64,000 nucleotides of DNA from Megalopta genalis (lineage: Eukaryota; Arthropoda; Insecta; Hymenoptera; Halictidae): contig NW_027476156.1 of assembly GCF_051020955.1 (NCBI RefSeq), positions 434,001-498,000 on the forward strand, written 5' to 3'. The notes below the pieces were generated by a model, which saw only the letters and a list, made by a program, of their open reading frames with translations, was not told the origin of the DNA and did not search any database. Positions 63,655-64,000 of the stretch are shown piece after piece. The position numbers and the translations under genes were made by a program. Every line of letters begins with the position of its first letter. The first letter of the stretch is position 1.

Positions 63655-64000
63655 TGCGAATCACATGATTTAGCTTCAAATCAATGCGAAGTAGAAGCTT
63701 CAAATACATGAGCAACAAATGGTTCAGCTTCAAATACTTGTGATGTGCATGATTTAGCTTCAAATGCAAGCGAAACGAACGAGTTAGCTTCAAATCCATG
63801 CGAAACACATGATTTTGCTTCTTATCAATGCGAAGTAGAAGGCTGATCTTCGAATCCATGCGAAACAAATGGTTTATGTTCAAATACTTGTGATAAACAT
63901 GATTTAGCTTCAACTGCATGCGAATCAAGCGAGTTAGCTTCAAATCCAAGAGAAACAGATGATTTAACTTCAAATCAATGCGAAGTAGAAGGCTTAGCTT
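63655..64000. repeat. Array continues to the window end
   Basis: About 11 further monomers in the same orientation follow, including a repeat of the short GAAGTAGAAGCTTCAAATAC junction near 63689 and a C monomer with GGCTGATCTTCGAATCC. The last bases are the start of another monomer (TTAGCTT), so there is no sign of an array edge. Confidence 0.9.

Larger units (their letters stand above)
1..64000 (+). repeat. 30-bp satellite array with 150-bp higher-order repeat, spanning the entire window
   Basis: Every stretch I read is built from a 30-bp monomer beginning TTAGCTTCAA and, in four of five types, carrying TGCGAA at positions 16-21. Positions 11-15 and 22-30 vary and define five types. Translated only as labels in the forward frame they are A (LASNPCETHD), B (LASNQCEVEG), C (LSSNPCETNG), D (LASNTCDIHD) and E (LASTACETNE). 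The order A-B-C-D-E makes a 150-bp unit, so the window holds about 2,130 monomers. No monomer is inverted and no unrelated sequence interrupts the array. Both window ends fall inside it, so its full length is unknown. By organisation this is a eukaryotic satellite with higher-order structure. A function (centromeric, heterochromatic or none) cannot be read from the sequence. The strand given is the orientation in which TTAGCTTCAA is read. Confidence 0.97.

Noticed and set aside
1..64000. CRISPR array, because of direct repeats of about 30 bp
   Set aside because: Repeats abut with no unique spacers, the variants recur in a fixed five-type order, the array runs the full 64 kb, and no cas genes are present.
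1..64000. CENP-B box in the C monomer (TTCGAATCCATGCGAAA)
   Set aside because: It shares TTCG at the start, but the second half does not match the required spacing and CGGG-type core of the known box (TTCG, four bases, A, two bases, CGGG). The resemblance is no better than chance.
1..64000. Pentapeptide-repeat or other known repeat-protein family from the decapeptide pattern
   Set aside because: The decapeptides do not follow the A(D/N)Lxx pattern, and coding status itself is rejected.
1..64000. Telomeric repeat or subtelomeric marker
   Set aside because: No short G-rich telomere-type repeat occurs anywhere in the window. Subtelomeric location is possible but unsupported.
1..64000. tRNA, rRNA, promoters or terminators
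   Set aside because: No cloverleaf, rRNA-like segment or hairpin-plus-T-run stands out. TATA-like strings in the D monomer (GATATACATG) occur in almost every HOR and carry no positional information.

Overview
The whole 64,000-base window is one uninterrupted tandem-repeat (satellite) array. Its monomer is 30 bp, and every monomer I read lies head-to-tail in the same orientation. I found no unique-sequence gene, RNA gene, transposon, origin or CRISPR array, and neither array edge is inside the window. A 64-kb block of this kind points to a eukaryotic nuclear genome (centromeric, pericentromeric, subtelomeric or heterochromatic DNA). The species cannot be named from sequence. My hand-built 150-bp consensus is 36.7% G+C (55 of 150) and has 6 CpG where about 5 are expected, so CpG is not depleted. 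That argues weakly against a heavily CpG-methylated vertebrate-type satellite.

Five monomer types (here A to E) recur in fixed order and form a 150-bp higher-order repeat (HOR). They share TTAGCTTCAA at positions 1-10 and, except in D, TGCGAA at positions 16-21; they differ at 11-15 and 22-30. A second arrangement, A-B-A-B-C-D-E (210 bp), is interspersed. Above this are nested larger units: a 450-bp unit, a 660-bp tandem, a 749-bp tandem, an approximately 2.4-kb repeat, an approximately 5.4-kb super-repeat, and segment pairs 4.4, 8.16 and 8.85 kb apart.

Layout. 1-22,130: family I, a mosaic of block P (landmarks near 15, 2,892, 5,766, 12,564 and 18,654) and block Q (carrying a copied one-base deletion), interrupted at 13,377-16,092 by an older or incomplete copy of the family II super-repeat. 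22,131-36,071: family II, two near-identical copies of the 5.4-kb super-repeat followed by a 2.4-kb repeat. 36,072-53,640: family III, 450-bp and 749-bp units inside segments that recur 8.16 and 8.85 kb away. 53,641-64,000: family IV, more diverged monomers with a 4.4-kb duplication.

Coding potential is an artefact. Thirty is divisible by three, and the consensus is open in one forward and two reverse frames, so runs of up to about 600 codons appear on both strands. The forward frame contains all three stop codons, copied with the repeats. One-base indels are also copied, and a 749-bp unit (not a multiple of three) has been amplified. I therefore annotate no CDS. A technical point: 14.2-18.2 kb, and to a lesser degree 22.3-23.9 kb, carries many one-base indels missing from homologous copies, which looks like poorly polished consensus.

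All alignments were made by eye. Block edges are good to roughly 10-30 bp where two copies were compared directly and looser elsewhere.
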